From Xanthobacteraceae bacterium (GTDB lineage: Bacteria > Pseudomonadota > Alphaproteobacteria > Rhizobiales > Xanthobacteraceae), in NCBI GenBank assembly GCA_019635585.1, contig JAHBZE010000002.1:124001-188000 (forward strand): 64,000 nt of DNA. The letters run 5' to 3'. The first letter of the stretch is position 1, and the number at the start of each line of letters is the position of its first letter. Shown in pieces: positions 17,819-27,521 of the stretch. A program made the position numbers and the translations under genes. The notes beneath the pieces were generated by a model. The model worked only from the letters and a program-made list of their open reading frames with translations. It was not told where the DNA came from and made no database searches.

Positions 17819-19009
17819 TCACGCGTCCGCGGCAAAACTCAAAATCTCGCCGACCAGTTTCTCCCATGCCGGGTCGCCCGGCAGCGGCACGTGATTTTCC
17901 GTCTCGAGCGTCACGAATTTCGCGCCCGGAATTCCCGCTGCGATCGTGCGCCCCTGCGCATAGGGCACCACGTTGTCCTGCCGCGCATGAATCACCAGCG
18001 TCGGCACGCGAACCTGCGGCAGCAATGCGATAACGTCTATGTCGTCGCAAGCGGAGCGCAACCGCGCGGCATTTTCCGCCGTGGTCGCCATGCGCTGCAT
18101 GTCGGAGAACCACCGGATCTGTTCGGCGGTGCCGTTCGGCAGATAGATCGAGCTGAACGCGCGCATGAACGCCGAGCCTTCGCTGCCCCAGCCCTGCCGC
18201 ATCAGCGCGAGCATCGCCTGCCCCTTTTCACGCTCCAGCGCGCTGCCGCTTTTGTTGCGGCCCTGCGCGTAACCTCCGTAAAGGATGAGCTTCGACACGC
18301 GTTCGGGATACTTCACCGTATAGGAAATCGCGGCGGCCACGCCTTGCGAAAGCCCGAGCAATGCGAAGCGCTCTTCCGCAATCGTCACCGTCACCGCGTC
18401 GAGATCGCGCAGGAAACCGTCGAGGGAAATATCCTCAACATCGCGGTCCGCGAGGCCGCTGCCGCGTCCGTCATAGCGAACGAGCGAGAGCCTTTCCGCG
18501 AGACGTGAAAACAGCGGCGCCCAGATCGGGCTCTGCCAATCGAATTCGAGATGGTTTAGCCAGTTCGCGGTTTTCAAAAGCACCGGCCCGTCGCCCGAGC
18601 GGCCGATCGCGATGTTCACGCCGTCAGCGGCGCGAGCAAACGTAATTTCCTGCCGCTCGCTTTCCCCACCGCGCGCGGCACTCGCCTGCGCAACGCCCGC
18701 TTGTTCGCGCACCTCGCCGACAAAGCGGATGCCCTTGCGGGCAATGGTCCTGATCAGCCGCTGGTCGGTGCCGTTGTCACGGACAGCAACGCGTGCCGCG
18801 TTGATGCGCGAGGCCATCGCGGACTCCGAAACGATCCTTCCTTTCCAGACATGCTCGATCAGGTCATCGCGGCTGACGACTTCGTCGCGCCGCCGGATCA
18901 GGAATTCGAGCAGATCGAACACCTGGGGCTCGACCGGAATCTCGGCCGCGCCTTCGCGAAGCTCGCGGCGGCCCGCGTCCAGGGTAAAATTCTCGAACTG
19001 AAACAACAC
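17819..19009 (-). CDS. OmpR-type winged helix fused to alpha/beta hydrolase
   Basis: A 396-residue two-domain protein. Residues 1-98 form a CadC/OmpR-like winged-helix DNA-binding domain (LFQFENFTLDAGRRELREG, EPQVFDLLEFLIRRRDEVVS, IARKGIRFVGEV). Residues ~120-395 form an alpha/beta hydrolase with nucleophile S221 in LGLSQG, Asp345 in HARQDNVVP and His373 in TENHVPL, so the triad looks intact. No TM segment lies between them, so it is cytoplasmic. The architecture suggests a regulator that binds or turns over a small ester or lactone. It ends 22 bp past the tRNA in convergent orientation. GTG start. Confidence 0.85.
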   Translation of the reverse strand: MLFQFENFTLDAGRRELREGAAEIPVEPQVFDLLEFLIRRRDEVVSRDDLIEHVWKGRIVSESAMASRINAARVAVRDNGTDQRLIRTIARKGIRFVGEVREQAGVAQASAARGGESERQEITFARAADGVNIAIGRSGDGPVLLKTANWLNHLEFDWQSPIWAPLFSRLAERLSLVRYDGRGSGLADRDVEDISLDGFLRDLDAVTVTIAEERFALLGLSQGVAAAISYTVKYPERVSKLILYGGYAQGRNKSGSALEREKGQAMLALMRQGWGSEGSAFMRAFSSIYLPNGTAEQIRWFSDMQRMATTAENAARLRSACDDIDVIALLPQVRVPTLVIHARQDNVVPYAQGRTIAAGIPGAKFVTLETENHVPLPGDPAWEKLVGEILSFAADA

Positions 19010-19131
19010 GTTATTAGCGTACTCGGGGTTTAGGAAAACTCAGGAAAATCCAAAGGAAAAGGCAAGGCTATCTGGAAGCGGGCTCCGGCCGGGATCGGCA
19101 TCTTGCCGCCATCCAATCCACGGAGGCAGCC

Positions 19132-19359
19132 ATGCACAACCCCATTCTCGAACCGAAGCGCAACCAGGACGGCTCCATCGACATCCGCCACTACGCCCGC
19201 GAAGCGCATGCCGAACGCCGTGCCGCGAAAGACGCCGCCATGCGCAGCTTCGCACGCGCCACGCGGCGCACGCTAGGCGTAATCACCGCAATCATCGCTT
19301 TTTGGAATATGCCGCCCCTCGGCGCGAGCGGCTCGTCGAAGGACATGCCCTATCGCTGA
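19132..19359 (+). CDS. Hypothetical 75-residue protein
   Basis: A small basic protein with a good ribosome site (CGGAGGCAGCC before the ATG). MHNPILEPKRNQDGSIDIRHY is followed by a charged Arg/Ala-rich helix (residues 21-45) and one hydrophobic segment (RTLGVITAIIAFWNMPPL), which could be a membrane anchor. A strong intrinsic terminator follows at 19427. I do not recognise a family. The short ORF is supported by the ribosome site, the terminator and consistent codon use. Confidence 0.55.
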   Translation: MHNPILEPKRNQDGSIDIRHYAREAHAERRAAKDAAMRSFARATRRTLGVITAIIAFWNMPPLGASGSSKDMPYR

Positions 19360-19426
19360 GAGCCGCAATATTCCGGCGCAGAGATGTGCCAGAGCGTAGT
19401 CTTCCGGCGCGCAATGGTGCACAACT

Positions 19427-19458
19427 GCGGGCGAGTCCATCACTCGCCCGCGCTTTTT
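19427..19458 (+). terminator. Intrinsic terminator
   Basis: A perfect 10-bp stem, GCGGGCGAGT (19427-19436) and ACTCGCCCGC (19442-19451), with a 5-nt loop and then GCTTTTTC. It lies after the 75-residue ORF and ends only a few bases before the ATG at 19460, so the next gene would need either read-through or a promoter within this hairpin region. Confidence 0.85.
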
Positions 19459-19459
19459 C

Positions 19460-20026
19460 ATGTTCCGCATCATCGCTCTCGCCGCTTGCTTTCTCGCCAT
19501 CACGACAAACGACGCACCCGCGCAACGCGGCGGCGAAGTGACGGTCACAATCACGCCCGCGCCGGAAATGAAAGCCGCGCTGCCGGTTATTTCGGTCGCG
19601 GGCGAACACCGGCTGCATTTCAACAACACGACCTCGCGCGACGCGAAAATTCTCTCGATGGAAATCCTGTTCATCGAGCAGTCCGAGACCAGCAAAAGCT
19701 GCGACCTTTTCTTCGCCAACGTGATCGGCGCCACCGTCCGGCGTTACGACCTGAAGGACATCGAGGTGCCTTCCGCAAAAACCGCCACGGCGAAAACCAG
19801 GCTGCTTCCGGCTGAAGAAAACGAAGGCATCTACAAGGTCGCGCCGCCCGTGGACGAAAAGCGCAATCCGCGCGTGACGATCATTGCCTGCTACAAATTC
19901 GTGTTCCTGCTCGACGACTCCGAACTCGAAGTCACGCCGCTCGCGGGCCGCTGGACCTTCGACCGCAAGACCGGAAAGCTGATTTCGAAGAACGTCGCGG
20001 GCAAAGCGGAACTGCTACCACGCTGA
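19460..20026 (+). CDS. Hypothetical secreted protein
   Basis: A 188-residue protein with a signal peptide (MFRIIALAACFLAITTNDAPA, cleavage likely after APA). It has no further TM. The mature part is beta-rich with two cysteines that could pair (SKSCDLFF and IACYKFVF). No family recognised. The ATG falls right behind a terminator stem, so it may need its own promoter; no Shine-Dalgarno stronger than weak purines is visible. It converges with the MerR gene. Confidence 0.6.
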   Translation: MFRIIALAACFLAITTNDAPAQRGGEVTVTITPAPEMKAALPVISVAGEHRLHFNNTTSRDAKILSMEILFIEQSETSKSCDLFFANVIGATVRRYDLKDIEVPSAKTATAKTRLLPAEENEGIYKVAPPVDEKRNPRVTIIACYKFVFLLDDSELEVTPLAGRWTFDRKTGKLISKNVAGKAELLPR

Positions 20027-20035
20027 GCAGGGAAT

Positions 20036-20875
20036 TTACGCGCTGCTCTTCCTGCTCGCGTCTAACATCCGGCGGCACTCGCCCAGCTCATAAAGCGTCG
20101 CTTTCAGCAAACGCACCGCTTCGGAAGAAAGCCGCATCGTGCCGGGAGGCTCCGGCATCGGTGCGCGCGGCTGTGGTGCCCGCATCTGCGGTTCCACGGG
20201 ACGGGTCTCGTAGCGCTCGTCCGGCGCAACGCGCGGCTCATAAGCGCGTTCGTCTTGCACGCTGCGCATCGGCGCGCGCGGCTCCTCGCGGTCGGGCGCA
20301 GGCGCGAATTTCCGGAACGGGATCGCCGGCCCTTCGTCCTCGTACTCGCGTTCGTGTTGCGGCACTTGTGGTTGCTGCGGCTGCGCGCGCGGCACTTCGA
20401 CGATGCGCGGCTCGAGCGTGCGCGGCATGCCGTTGCGCGGCGGCTCACCGCGGGGAATTTCCGGCTCGACGCGCTGCCGCTGCGGCGAAACGAAATTCAC
20501 CACGCCGCCGCGCGCACCGGAAGACACGCTCATGTTCTCGGCATCTTCTTCGAGCGCTTCCTGATCGAAATTGATGTCGCGCAGGCGCGCCGGATCGGTC
20601 TCCGCCGAACGGCCTACGGTCTGCACATAGCGCAGTCCCTGATCCTTCAGAATTTGTTGCACGCCGCGGATCGTGTAGCCCTCTCCGTAAAGGAGATGAC
20701 GAATACCGCGCAGAAGATCGACGTCGTCAGGCCGGTAATAGCGGCGGCCGCCGCCACGCTTCATCGGCTTGATCTGCACAAAGCGCGTTTCCCAGAAACG
20801 AAGGACATGCTGCGGCAGATCGAGGTCGTCTGCGACCTCGCTGATCGTTCGGAATGCGTCCGGACCTTTTTCCAC
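20036..20875 (-). CDS. MerR-family transcriptional regulator
   Basis: A 279-residue protein. The first ~80 residues are a MerR winged helix: [25 protein letters not shown], then [39 protein letters not shown]. The rest is a low-complexity Pro/Arg/Glu-rich region without the usual dimerisation coiled coil, ending in an Arg- and Leu-containing helix. Alphaproteobacteria commonly carry this gene directly after ihfA. No metal-binding cysteines are present, so it is not a classical metal sensor. GTG start; the gene lies 29 bp downstream of ihfA. Confidence 0.88.
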   Translation of the reverse strand: MEKGPDAFRTISEVADDLDLPQHVLRFWETRFVQIKPMKRGGGRRYYRPDDVDLLRGIRHLLYGEGYTIRGVQQILKDQGLRYVQTVGRSAETDPARLRDINFDQEALEEDAENMSVSSGARGGVVNFVSPQRQRVEPEIPRGEPPRNGMPRTLEPRIVEVPRAQPQQPQVPQHEREYEDEGPAIPFRKFAPAPDREEPRAPMRSVQDERAYEPRVAPDERYETRPVEPQMRAPQPRAPMPEPPGTMRLSSEAVRLLKATLYELGECRRMLDASRKSSA

Positions 20876-20904
20876 CTAACAACGTCCCGCCTGACGTTGG
20901 GCGA

Positions 20905-21219
20905 TCAGCGTTTTTTCGCGTCGCCGTTCCGCCCGTTGATTCGCTGCTTAAGAATATTCGATGGTTTGAAAACCATCACCCTTCGCGGCTCGATGGGAAC
21001 TTCTTCTCCCGTCTTGGGATTGCGGCCTACACGCTCGCCCTTTTGGCGGACGATGAACGAGCCGAACGAGGAGAGCTTCACGTTTTCGCCCCGCGCCAGC
21101 GAATCGGCGAGCTCGGTAAGGACCAATTCGACGAGTGCCGCCGATTCCGTCCGCGACAAGCCGACCTTTTGATAGACAACTTCACTCAGGTCAGCGCGCG
21201 TGATCGTCTTCCCGCTCAT
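20905..21219 (-). CDS. ihfA: Integration host factor subunit alpha
   Basis: A 104-residue DNA-bending histone-like protein. The C-terminal arm reads [23 protein letters not shown], containing the minor-groove-inserting Pro in RNPKTG, and the N-terminal helices start [40 protein letters not shown] identifies the alpha subunit. It pairs with IHF beta encoded elsewhere. The order plsX-fabH-ihfA-merR on one strand is common to Rhizobiales. Confidence 0.96.
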   Translation of the reverse strand: MSGKTITRADLSEVVYQKVGLSRTESAALVELVLTELADSLARGENVKLSSFGSFIVRQKGERVGRNPKTGEEVPIEPRRVMVFKPSNILKQRINGRNGDAKKR

Positions 21220-21327
21220 GGCCGCCCCCGCGGTGTGAACTATCGTACTGATAAATTGACGTTATTTGCGCTGGCTCGCCGGGTCAACCGGCTTGCAATA
21301 AAACTGTCGCCAAGCGCGCGGGACGTA

Positions 21328-22305
21328 TCACCAGCGCAACAGCGTAGAACCCCAGGTGAAGCCCCCGCCCATGGCTTCCAGTAGAACAAGATCGCCTTTT
21401 TTGATCCGTCCGTCGTGCACCGCGGTCGAAAGCGCGAGCGGAATCGACGCCGCGGACGTGTTGCCGTGCTTGTCCACCGTCACCACGACCTTGTTCGGTG
21501 CAATTTTAAGTTTCTTCGCGCTGCCGTCGATGATCCGCAGGTTCGCCTGGTGTGGAACGAACCAGTCGATGTCCTCGGAGGTATAGCCGGTCGCCGCATA
21601 AGCGTCCTCGATCACGTCGGTGATCATGCCGACCGCGTGACGGAATACTTCTTTACCTTCCATCCGCAGGTGACCGACCGTTCCCGTCGAGCCGGGACCT
21701 CCATCGACATAGAGCTTTTCCTTGTGGCGGCCGTCCGAGCGCAGTTTTGAGACCAGAATACCGCGATCCTCGCGCGTTCCCGGCTGCTCCGTGCGCTCCA
21801 GCACCACCGCGCCTGCGCCGTCGCCGAACAAGACGCAGGTCGTCCGGTCTTCCCAGTCGAGCAGCCGCGAAAAAGTCTCCGCGCCGATTACCAGCGCGCA
21901 CTTGAAATCTCCCGAGCGCAGATACTGGTCGGCGGTCGCCATCGCAAAGACAAAGCCGGAGCAGACCGCCTGTAAATCGAACGCAGCACCGCGCGTGATG
22001 CCGAGTGCCGCCTGCACGGTCGTCGCGCTCGCCGGAAAGGTCAGGTCCGGCGTCGAGGTCGCAAGTACGATCAGGTCGATGTCGGCGGCCGTCAGTCCCG
22101 CGTTCGCTAGCGCCGCCTTCGCGGCATTGACCGCGAGATCCGAGGTCTTCTCGTCTTTCGCCGCGACATGCCGCTCACGGATGCCCGTGCGCTGCACAAT
22201 CCATTCGTCGGAGGTATCGACCATCGTCGCCAGTTCGGCGTTGGTCAGCGTGCGTGCCGGGAGATAGGAACCCACCCCCCGGACGACCGAACGATACACG
22301 GTCAC
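21328..22305 (-). CDS. fabH: Beta-ketoacyl-ACP synthase III
   Basis: A 325-residue thiolase-fold enzyme that starts fatty-acid synthesis by condensing acetyl-CoA with malonyl-ACP. The triad is visible: Cys115 in [12 protein letters not shown], His in [11 protein letters not shown], and Asn in [12 protein letters not shown]. The N-terminus [18 protein letters not shown] and the [16 protein letters not shown] loop are standard. The GTG start overlaps the plsX stop by GTGA, so translation is coupled with phospholipid synthesis. Confidence 0.97.
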   Translation of the reverse strand: MTVYRSVVRGVGSYLPARTLTNAELATMVDTSDEWIVQRTGIRERHVAAKDEKTSDLAVNAAKAALANAGLTAADIDLIVLATSTPDLTFPASATTVQAALGITRGAAFDLQAVCSGFVFAMATADQYLRSGDFKCALVIGAETFSRLLDWEDRTTCVLFGDGAGAVVLERTEQPGTREDRGILVSKLRSDGRHKEKLYVDGGPGSTGTVGHLRMEGKEVFRHAVGMITDVIEDAYAATGYTSEDIDWFVPHQANLRIIDGSAKKLKIAPNKVVVTVDKHGNTSAASIPLALSTAVHDGRIKKGDLVLLEAMGGGFTWGSTLLRW

Positions 22306-23354
22306 TGTTGCAATTCCTCAGCCGGTGCGGGCGCAGTTCCGGTTTCGCGGCGCAGCCCTTCGGCAATTCCCTTCAAGAGATTATGGCGGACGACGTCGTA
22401 GCCGATTTCGATGGCCGAAGCGAAGCCTTCCGCGTCGGTTCCGCCATGACTTTTCACAACCAGCCCGTTCAGCCCGAGGAACAGCCCGCCATTGGCCCGG
22501 CGCGGGTCCATTTTCTCGCGTAGCACCCGGAACGCGCCGCGGGCGAACAGGTAGCCGATTTTAGCGCTCAAGGTCCGGCTCATGGCGGAGCGCAGATATT
22601 CGCCGATCTGCCGCGCGGTTCCCTCGGCGGTCTTCAGGGCGATATTCCCCGCGAAGCCCTCGGTGACGATCACGTCCACCGTGCCCTTGGAAATGTCGTC
22701 ACCCTCGACGAAGCCGCGATATTCGAAATTGGCAGGATTCATCTCGCGAAGCATCTGTCCTGCCTCGCGTACCGCCTCGACACCCTTTATTTCTTCGACG
22801 CCGACATTGAGCAGCCCGACCGTCGGCCGCGTCAGGTCGAACACCACCCGCGCCATCGCGGCGCCCATCACCGCGTTGTCGACGAGCTGCTTCGCGTCCG
22901 CACCGATCGAGGCGCCGACATCGAGTACGATGCTTTCGCCGCGGATCGACGGCCAGATCGCGGCGATTGCAGGACGGTCGATGCCCGCGAGCGGCTTGAG
23001 GCAGAACAGGCTCATCGCCATCAGCGCGCCGGTGTTGCCGGCCGAGATCGCGATATCCGCCTCGCCTTTCTTCACCGCTTCGATGGCGAGCCACATCGAG
23101 GAAACCTTGCGGCCCTTGCGCAGCGCCTGGCTCGGCTTGTCGTCCATGCGGACGGCGACCTCGGTGTGGACGATCTGCGCATTCTTGAGCCGCGCCTGCT
23201 TGGCCGCGACCGGCGCGATCTGCTTCTCGTCGCCGAACAAAATGTATTCGGTGTCCGGGCGGCGCTGGGCTGCGATTTCCGCACCCGGAATCGTGACCGG
23301 CGCGCCGTTATCGCCACCCATGACGTCGATTGCGATGCGGACGGTTCTGGACAT
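22302..23354 (-). CDS. plsX: Phosphate acyltransferase
   Basis: A 350-residue enzyme making acyl-phosphate from acyl-ACP, feeding PlsY in phosphatidic acid synthesis. The start [19 protein letters not shown] contains the invariant DxMGGD motif. [33 protein letters not shown] and [20 protein letters not shown] are family signatures. It heads the plsX-fabH-ihfA-merR run and is preceded by 135 bp without a gene, which likely contains the promoter. Confidence 0.97.
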   Translation of the reverse strand: MSRTVRIAIDVMGGDNGAPVTIPGAEIAAQRRPDTEYILFGDEKQIAPVAAKQARLKNAQIVHTEVAVRMDDKPSQALRKGRKVSSMWLAIEAVKKGEADIAISAGNTGALMAMSLFCLKPLAGIDRPAIAAIWPSIRGESIVLDVGASIGADAKQLVDNAVMGAAMARVVFDLTRPTVGLLNVGVEEIKGVEAVREAGQMLREMNPANFEYRGFVEGDDISKGTVDVIVTEGFAGNIALKTAEGTARQIGEYLRSAMSRTLSAKIGYLFARGAFRVLREKMDPRRANGGLFLGLNGLVVKSHGGTDAEGFASAIEIGYDVVRHNLLKGIAEGLRRETGTAPAPAEELQQ

Positions 23355-23489
23355 TGAGTTTGAGCGAAGGCTGTCGGGCTCAGCCGGATGTTTGGAAATG
23401 CCCGGCCCCGCTCCGGCGCTTGGCCGACAATAGCCGTTCGGCGGGCCGGTTCAACTATGGGAAATTACAGTAGCGATAACAATAGCTTG

Positions 23490-24029
23490 CTATTGTTTCT
23501 TGATTCGATCTTTGAGACCCGATAGCTGCTCGAACGGGCTGCGCTTCGGCTCGGGCGCGGCCTCGTCGGAAGACAGGCCCGAGAACTCGACCCCTGGTTT
23601 CCGCGGATAGGGATCTACCGCAAGGATCAGGAATTCGGTCGCCAGCGCGCCGAGATCGATCTTTCCGTCGATGATCGGATCGGGCAGATCCTCGCCCTCC
23701 TCGTCATCGATCTCCATCCGCTCCGGATCGACCGCGAAGTCGACCGCGAATTCCTCCGCAACGGGATTGTCGAACTCGTCGAGACTGACGACGCAGACCT
23801 GCCGGACAACGCCTTCCAGCTTGCCGAGCACGACCGCGCCGCCGGCATCCGCTGGCCGCACGTCGAATTGCACTTTCAGCGCGGGAATGGCGACGACATC
23901 CGCAACCGCCGCAAGCCGTGTGCGGGTGACTTCGTCCGGTACGAGTTCGACGCGCTCGCCCTCGGGCGCGATCGCGGCGACCTCGATCACATGGCTGAAG
24001 GGCAAATCGTCTGGCTGCGCATCAGACAT
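23490..24029 (-). CDS. YceD/DUF177 family protein
   Basis: A 179-residue protein of the DUF177 (YceD) family, linked to 23S rRNA accumulation in plants and bacteria. The conserved part is VVRQVCVVSLDEFDNPVAEEF, where the usual two-Cys motif is reduced to one Cys, followed by the acidic DDEEGEDLPDPIIDGKIDLG and ALATEFLILAVDPYPRKPGV. In most bacteria it precedes rpmF; here it sits next to plsX with rpmF absent. Its start overlaps the CBP3 gene stop by 8 bp, so these two are co-translated. Confidence 0.88.
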   Translation of the reverse strand: MSDAQPDDLPFSHVIEVAAIAPEGERVELVPDEVTRTRLAAVADVVAIPALKVQFDVRPADAGGAVVLGKLEGVVRQVCVVSLDEFDNPVAEEFAVDFAVDPERMEIDDEEGEDLPDPIIDGKIDLGALATEFLILAVDPYPRKPGVEFSGLSSDEAAPEPKRSPFEQLSGLKDRIKKQ

Positions 24030-24567
24030 CGGCCGCCGCCTTTACCGGTTCGGGGAACGATACTTCGGCGGCGAAGAGCGCCGCCGGCGACTGCAAACCC
24101 AGTCCTTTGGCCGCTCGCAGCGCATAGGCAGCGAGCGCCTGCCCGGCTTCCGCGTGATCCGATGCGAGCACGTTTCGCGCGAGTGCTTTCGCAAGTGCTG
24201 CCTTGTCGCCGGCTTTGATCGCTTCGCCGTAGAGTGTGGAACGCCCGAGATAAGCCTCCGCCAGTGTGCGCATTTTCTTTGGGACCTTCAGGTCTCCGAT
24301 GCCGATTTCGCGCAAGGATGCGTCCATATCGCCGAAGAAATAGTCGAGCAGCTCCTGCCCGAATGCGATCCCATCCTCGCCTGCGGCGGCGAGCCGATCG
24401 TTCACCAGATGAACATGCAGCACCAGAAGATCGAACCGTCCTTCGACGGTGTCCGGAACCCCGAAATCGACGTAGAATGCCGGCCTGCGGGCCTGCGCCA
24501 CGATGGCGCCATAGAGCCGTTCGATGGTTTTTCTGCGCGCAGAGTCGCGTCGTTTGAACAGGAACAT
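24022..24567 (-). CDS. CBP3-type ubiquinol-cytochrome c chaperone
   Basis: A 181-residue protein of the Ubiq_cyt_C_chap family, related to mitochondrial Cbp3/UQCC1, needed for assembly of cytochrome b in complex III. MFLFKRRDSARRKTIERLYGAIV is the usual start. ARRPAFYVDFGVPDTVEGRFDLLVLHVHLV and ELLDYFFGDMDASLREIGIGDLKVPKKM are the family core. The ATG at 24567 is chosen because the upstream extension to 24633 overlaps the divergent bamE promoter. It is divergent from bamE with an 82-bp gap. Confidence 0.93.
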   Translation of the reverse strand: MFLFKRRDSARRKTIERLYGAIVAQARRPAFYVDFGVPDTVEGRFDLLVLHVHLVNDRLAAAGEDGIAFGQELLDYFFGDMDASLREIGIGDLKVPKKMRTLAEAYLGRSTLYGEAIKAGDKAALAKALARNVLASDHAEAGQALAAYALRAAKGLGLQSPAALFAAEVSFPEPVKAAADV

Positions 24568-24649
24568 GCCGTCCGGGGCCGATATTTGCGTTTCGTTGCC
24601 GCGCGGGGTAGTCGCGGGGTCACGACAAGTCAATCCGGCGATTAACCAT

Positions 24650-25141
24650 ATGATCTTCAGTATCCGTCAGCCAGCGTATTCGGGCCGCGCCATCGCGCTT
24701 GCGGCCCTGCTCGGCTGCACGGCGTTGGCCGGGTGCGGCAGCGCGGACTTGCCGCTTGAGAGCCTCACGCAGACCTACAATCGCGGCTACGTGCTCGACG
24801 AGAATGCATTGCAACAAGTTCCGGTCGGTTCGAGCCAGGAACAGGTGTTGCTCGTGCTCGGCACGCCTTCGACGGTCGCAACGGTTTCCGGTGAGGCGTT
24901 CTATTACATTTCGCAGAAAGCCAAGCGCACGGCCTTCCTGAAACCGGAGGTCGTCGATCAGCGCGTACTTGCGGTCTATTTCAGCCCTGATCGCCGCGTG
25001 ACCCGGATCGCGAACTACGGCCTGCAGGACGGCAAGATTTTCGATTTCGTCAGCCGTACCACAGTCGCGGGCGGCGCCGACATCTCGCTCGTCGGCAACA
25101 TCCTGAAGAACGTCACCAACATCAATCCGTTCGGCGGTTAG
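24650..25141 (+). CDS. bamE: Outer-membrane assembly lipoprotein BamE
   Basis: A 163-residue lipoprotein of the BAM complex, which inserts beta-barrel proteins. The signal peptide ends ALLGCTALAGC, so the lipobox is LAGC. SmpA/OmlA features follow: RGYVLDENALQQVPVGSSQEQVLLVLGTPSTVATVSGEAFYYIS, with the VxLVLGTP turn. The ATG at 24650 gives a proper signal peptide, unlike an upstream GTG-type extension. A strong terminator follows at 25163. Divergence from CBP3 with a short gap suggests a shared promoter region. Confidence 0.92.
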   Translation: MIFSIRQPAYSGRAIALAALLGCTALAGCGSADLPLESLTQTYNRGYVLDENALQQVPVGSSQEQVLLVLGTPSTVATVSGEAFYYISQKAKRTAFLKPEVVDQRVLAVYFSPDRRVTRIANYGLQDGKIFDFVSRTTVAGGADISLVGNILKNVTNINPFGG

Positions 25142-25162
25142 TCGCTTTCGAAAGCAAAAAGC

Positions 25163-25200
25163 AAAAGCCCACGAGGATCGCTCCTCGCGGGCTTTTCTGT
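25163..25200. terminator. Bidirectional intrinsic terminator
   Basis: AAAAGCCC-a-CGAGGA (25163-25176) pairs with TCCTCG-c-GGGCTTTT (25181-25196) around a TCGC loop. T-rich ends lie on both strands, between convergent bamE and hppA, so it can end both transcripts. Confidence 0.92.
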
Positions 25201-25216
25201 TTTGGTTGCGTCCCGC

Positions 25217-27343
25217 TTAGTGCGCGAGGATCGCGAGCAAGAGCAGCGCCACGATGTTCGTGATCTTGATCATCGGGTTCACCGCCGGACCGGCCGTATC
25301 CTTGTAGGGATCGCCGACCGTGTCGCCGGTGACAGCTGCCTTGTGCGGCTCGGAGCCCTTGCCGCCGAAGTGACCGTCTTCGATGTACTTCTTCGCGTTG
25401 TCCCACGCGCCGCCGCCGGCGGTCATGGAGATCGCAACGAAGAGACCCGTCACGATCACGCCGAGCAGCATCGCACCGAGTGCGGCGAAGCCCGCGGACT
25501 TACCGGCAGCGCCCTGACCCGCGATGTAGTAGATCGCGAAGTAGACGACGATCGGCGAGAGCACCGGCAGCAGCGACGGGATGATCATTTCCTTGATCGC
25601 CGCGCGGGTCAGCAGATCGACCGCCTTGCCGTAGTCCGGCTTGTCGGTGCCCTGCATGATGCCCGGCTTCTCGCGGAACTGACGGCGCACTTCCTCGACG
25701 ATCGCGGAACCGGCACGTCCGACCGCCATCATGCCCATCGAACCGAACAGGTACGGAAGCAGGCCGCCGAACAAGAGGCCGACCACGACGTAGGGATTCG
25801 ACAGCGAGAAGTCGACCTTCACGCCGCTGAAGTAGGCGAACTTGCCGGACGAGATGAAGTAGTTGAGGTCCGACGTATAGGCCGCGAACAGCACCAGCGC
25901 GCCGAGGCCCGCCGAGCCGATCGCATAGCCCTTGGTGATCGCCTTCGTGGTGTTGCCCACCGCGTCGAGCGCGTCGGTCGCTTTGCGCACGTCTTTCGGC
26001 AGGCCCGACATTTCGGCGATGCCGCCGGCGTTGTCGGTGACCGGGCCGAAAGCGTCGAGTGCTACGACCATGCCCGCGAGCGCAAGCATCGTCGTCACCG
26101 CGATCGCGATGCCGAACAGGCCGGCAAGCGAATAGGTTACGAGAATGCCGGCGATGATGATGATCGCAGGCAGCGCGGTCGCTTCCATCGAGACCGCGAG
26201 GCCCTGGATGATGTTGGTGCCGTGGCCGGTCACCGACGACTGCGCGATCGACTTCACCGGACGATAGTCGGTGCCGGTGTAGTACTCGGTCACCCACACG
26301 ATCAGGCCGGTCACAACCAGACCCGCGACACCGCACCAGAACAGCGAGGTGCCGGTGAAGGTCAGTCCCTGCGCCGTGATCGGCGTGTTCCAGCCGAGCA
26401 GGAAGTGCGTTGCGATCGCGAGTGCGGGGATCGAGAGCACCGCCGAGGCGATGAAACCGCGATAAAGCGCACCCATGATCGACTGGTTCCCCGGCAGCTT
26501 CACGAAGAAAGTGCCGATGATCGAAGTGATGATGCAGATGCCGCAGATCGCGAGCGGATAGATCAGAAGGCTGCTGAACAACGGCGAGCCGGCGAAGAAG
26601 ATCGCTGCCAGCACCATGGTCGCAACCACGGTCACCGCATAGGTTTCGAACAGGTCGGCCGCCATGCCGGCACAATCGCCGACGTTGTCGCCGACGTTGT
26701 CCGCGATCGTGGCCGGATTGCGCGGATCATCCTCGGGGATGCCCGCTTCGACCTTACCGACGAGATCGCCGCCGACGTCCGCACCCTTGGTGAAGATGCC
26801 GCCGCCGAGACGCGCGAAGATCGAGATCAGCGAAGCGCCGAAACCGAGTGCCACCAGCGCGTCTACGACCGTGCGGCTCTCGGCCTTGAGGCCCATTCCG
26901 AACGTGAGAAAGGTGTAATAGCCGGCGACGCCGAGGAGCGCGAGACCGGCAACGAGCATGCCCGTGATCGCGCCCGACTTGAACGCGATTTCGAGACCGT
27001 CGCCGAGCGACTTGGTCGCGGCCTGCGCGGTGCGGACGTTGGCGCGCACCGAGATATTCATGCCGATGAAGCCGGTCGCACCCGAAAGGATCGCGCCGAT
27101 GGCGAAACCGATCGCGACCAGCGGCCCGAGCAGCCACCAGACCAGCGCGAAGATGACGATACCGACGATACCGATCGTCAGATATTGGCGGCGCAGATAA
27201 GCCTGCGCGCCTTCGCGGATTGCACCCGCGATTTCCTGCATGCGTTGGTTGCCGGCGTCGGCGGACAGGACGGAATTCGTCGCCCATACGCCGTATGCAA
27301 CCGAGAGGACGCCGCAGGCGAGAATGAGCCATAAAGCTAGCAT
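25217..27343 (-). CDS. hppA: K+-insensitive H+-translocating pyrophosphatase
   Basis: A 708-residue membrane pump with about sixteen TM helices that couples PPi hydrolysis to proton export. The PPi site is [22 protein letters not shown], and DNAGGIAEM is a second acidic Mg-PPi motif. In [17 protein letters not shown] the Lys at the first K position (Ala in K+-dependent enzymes) marks the K+-independent H+-pump subclass, as in Rhodospirillum rubrum. The ATG 27343 begins [14 protein letters not shown]; upstream in-frame codons to 27466 give no membrane helix. It follows thiL after 178 bp. Confidence 0.95.
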   Translation of the reverse strand: MLALWLILACGVLSVAYGVWATNSVLSADAGNQRMQEIAGAIREGAQAYLRRQYLTIGIVGIVIFALVWWLLGPLVAIGFAIGAILSGATGFIGMNISVRANVRTAQAATKSLGDGLEIAFKSGAITGMLVAGLALLGVAGYYTFLTFGMGLKAESRTVVDALVALGFGASLISIFARLGGGIFTKGADVGGDLVGKVEAGIPEDDPRNPATIADNVGDNVGDCAGMAADLFETYAVTVVATMVLAAIFFAGSPLFSSLLIYPLAICGICIITSIIGTFFVKLPGNQSIMGALYRGFIASAVLSIPALAIATHFLLGWNTPITAQGLTFTGTSLFWCGVAGLVVTGLIVWVTEYYTGTDYRPVKSIAQSSVTGHGTNIIQGLAVSMEATALPAIIIIAGILVTYSLAGLFGIAIAVTTMLALAGMVVALDAFGPVTDNAGGIAEMSGLPKDVRKATDALDAVGNTTKAITKGYAIGSAGLGALVLFAAYTSDLNYFISSGKFAYFSGVKVDFSLSNPYVVVGLLFGGLLPYLFGSMGMMAVGRAGSAIVEEVRRQFREKPGIMQGTDKPDYGKAVDLLTRAAIKEMIIPSLLPVLSPIVVYFAIYYIAGQGAAGKSAGFAALGAMLLGVIVTGLFVAISMTAGGGAWDNAKKYIEDGHFGGKGSEPHKAAVTGDTVGDPYKDTAGPAVNPMIKITNIVALLLLAILAH

Positions 27344-27521
27344 CGATTTGCCCCTAGTCTTCTGTCGGAAATTGCTTGCGCGTCGCAGGTATCTCACCCG
27401 GCGCGATAGCCTTCGGGGCACCCCCCAAAGCGCGCAACCTTTGCCAAAAATGCCCCCCCGGCGCAACTCGCGGGTAGGCTAAATCGGCAGGTTTTCGCGG
27501 TGGAATCCGCGTCCTTTCGGC

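Noticed and set aside
25202-27334. 710-codon plus-strand ORF opposite hppA
   Set aside because: It is the antisense shadow of hppA: Arg/His/Asp-rich without motifs, while the minus strand gives a full membrane pyrophosphatase.
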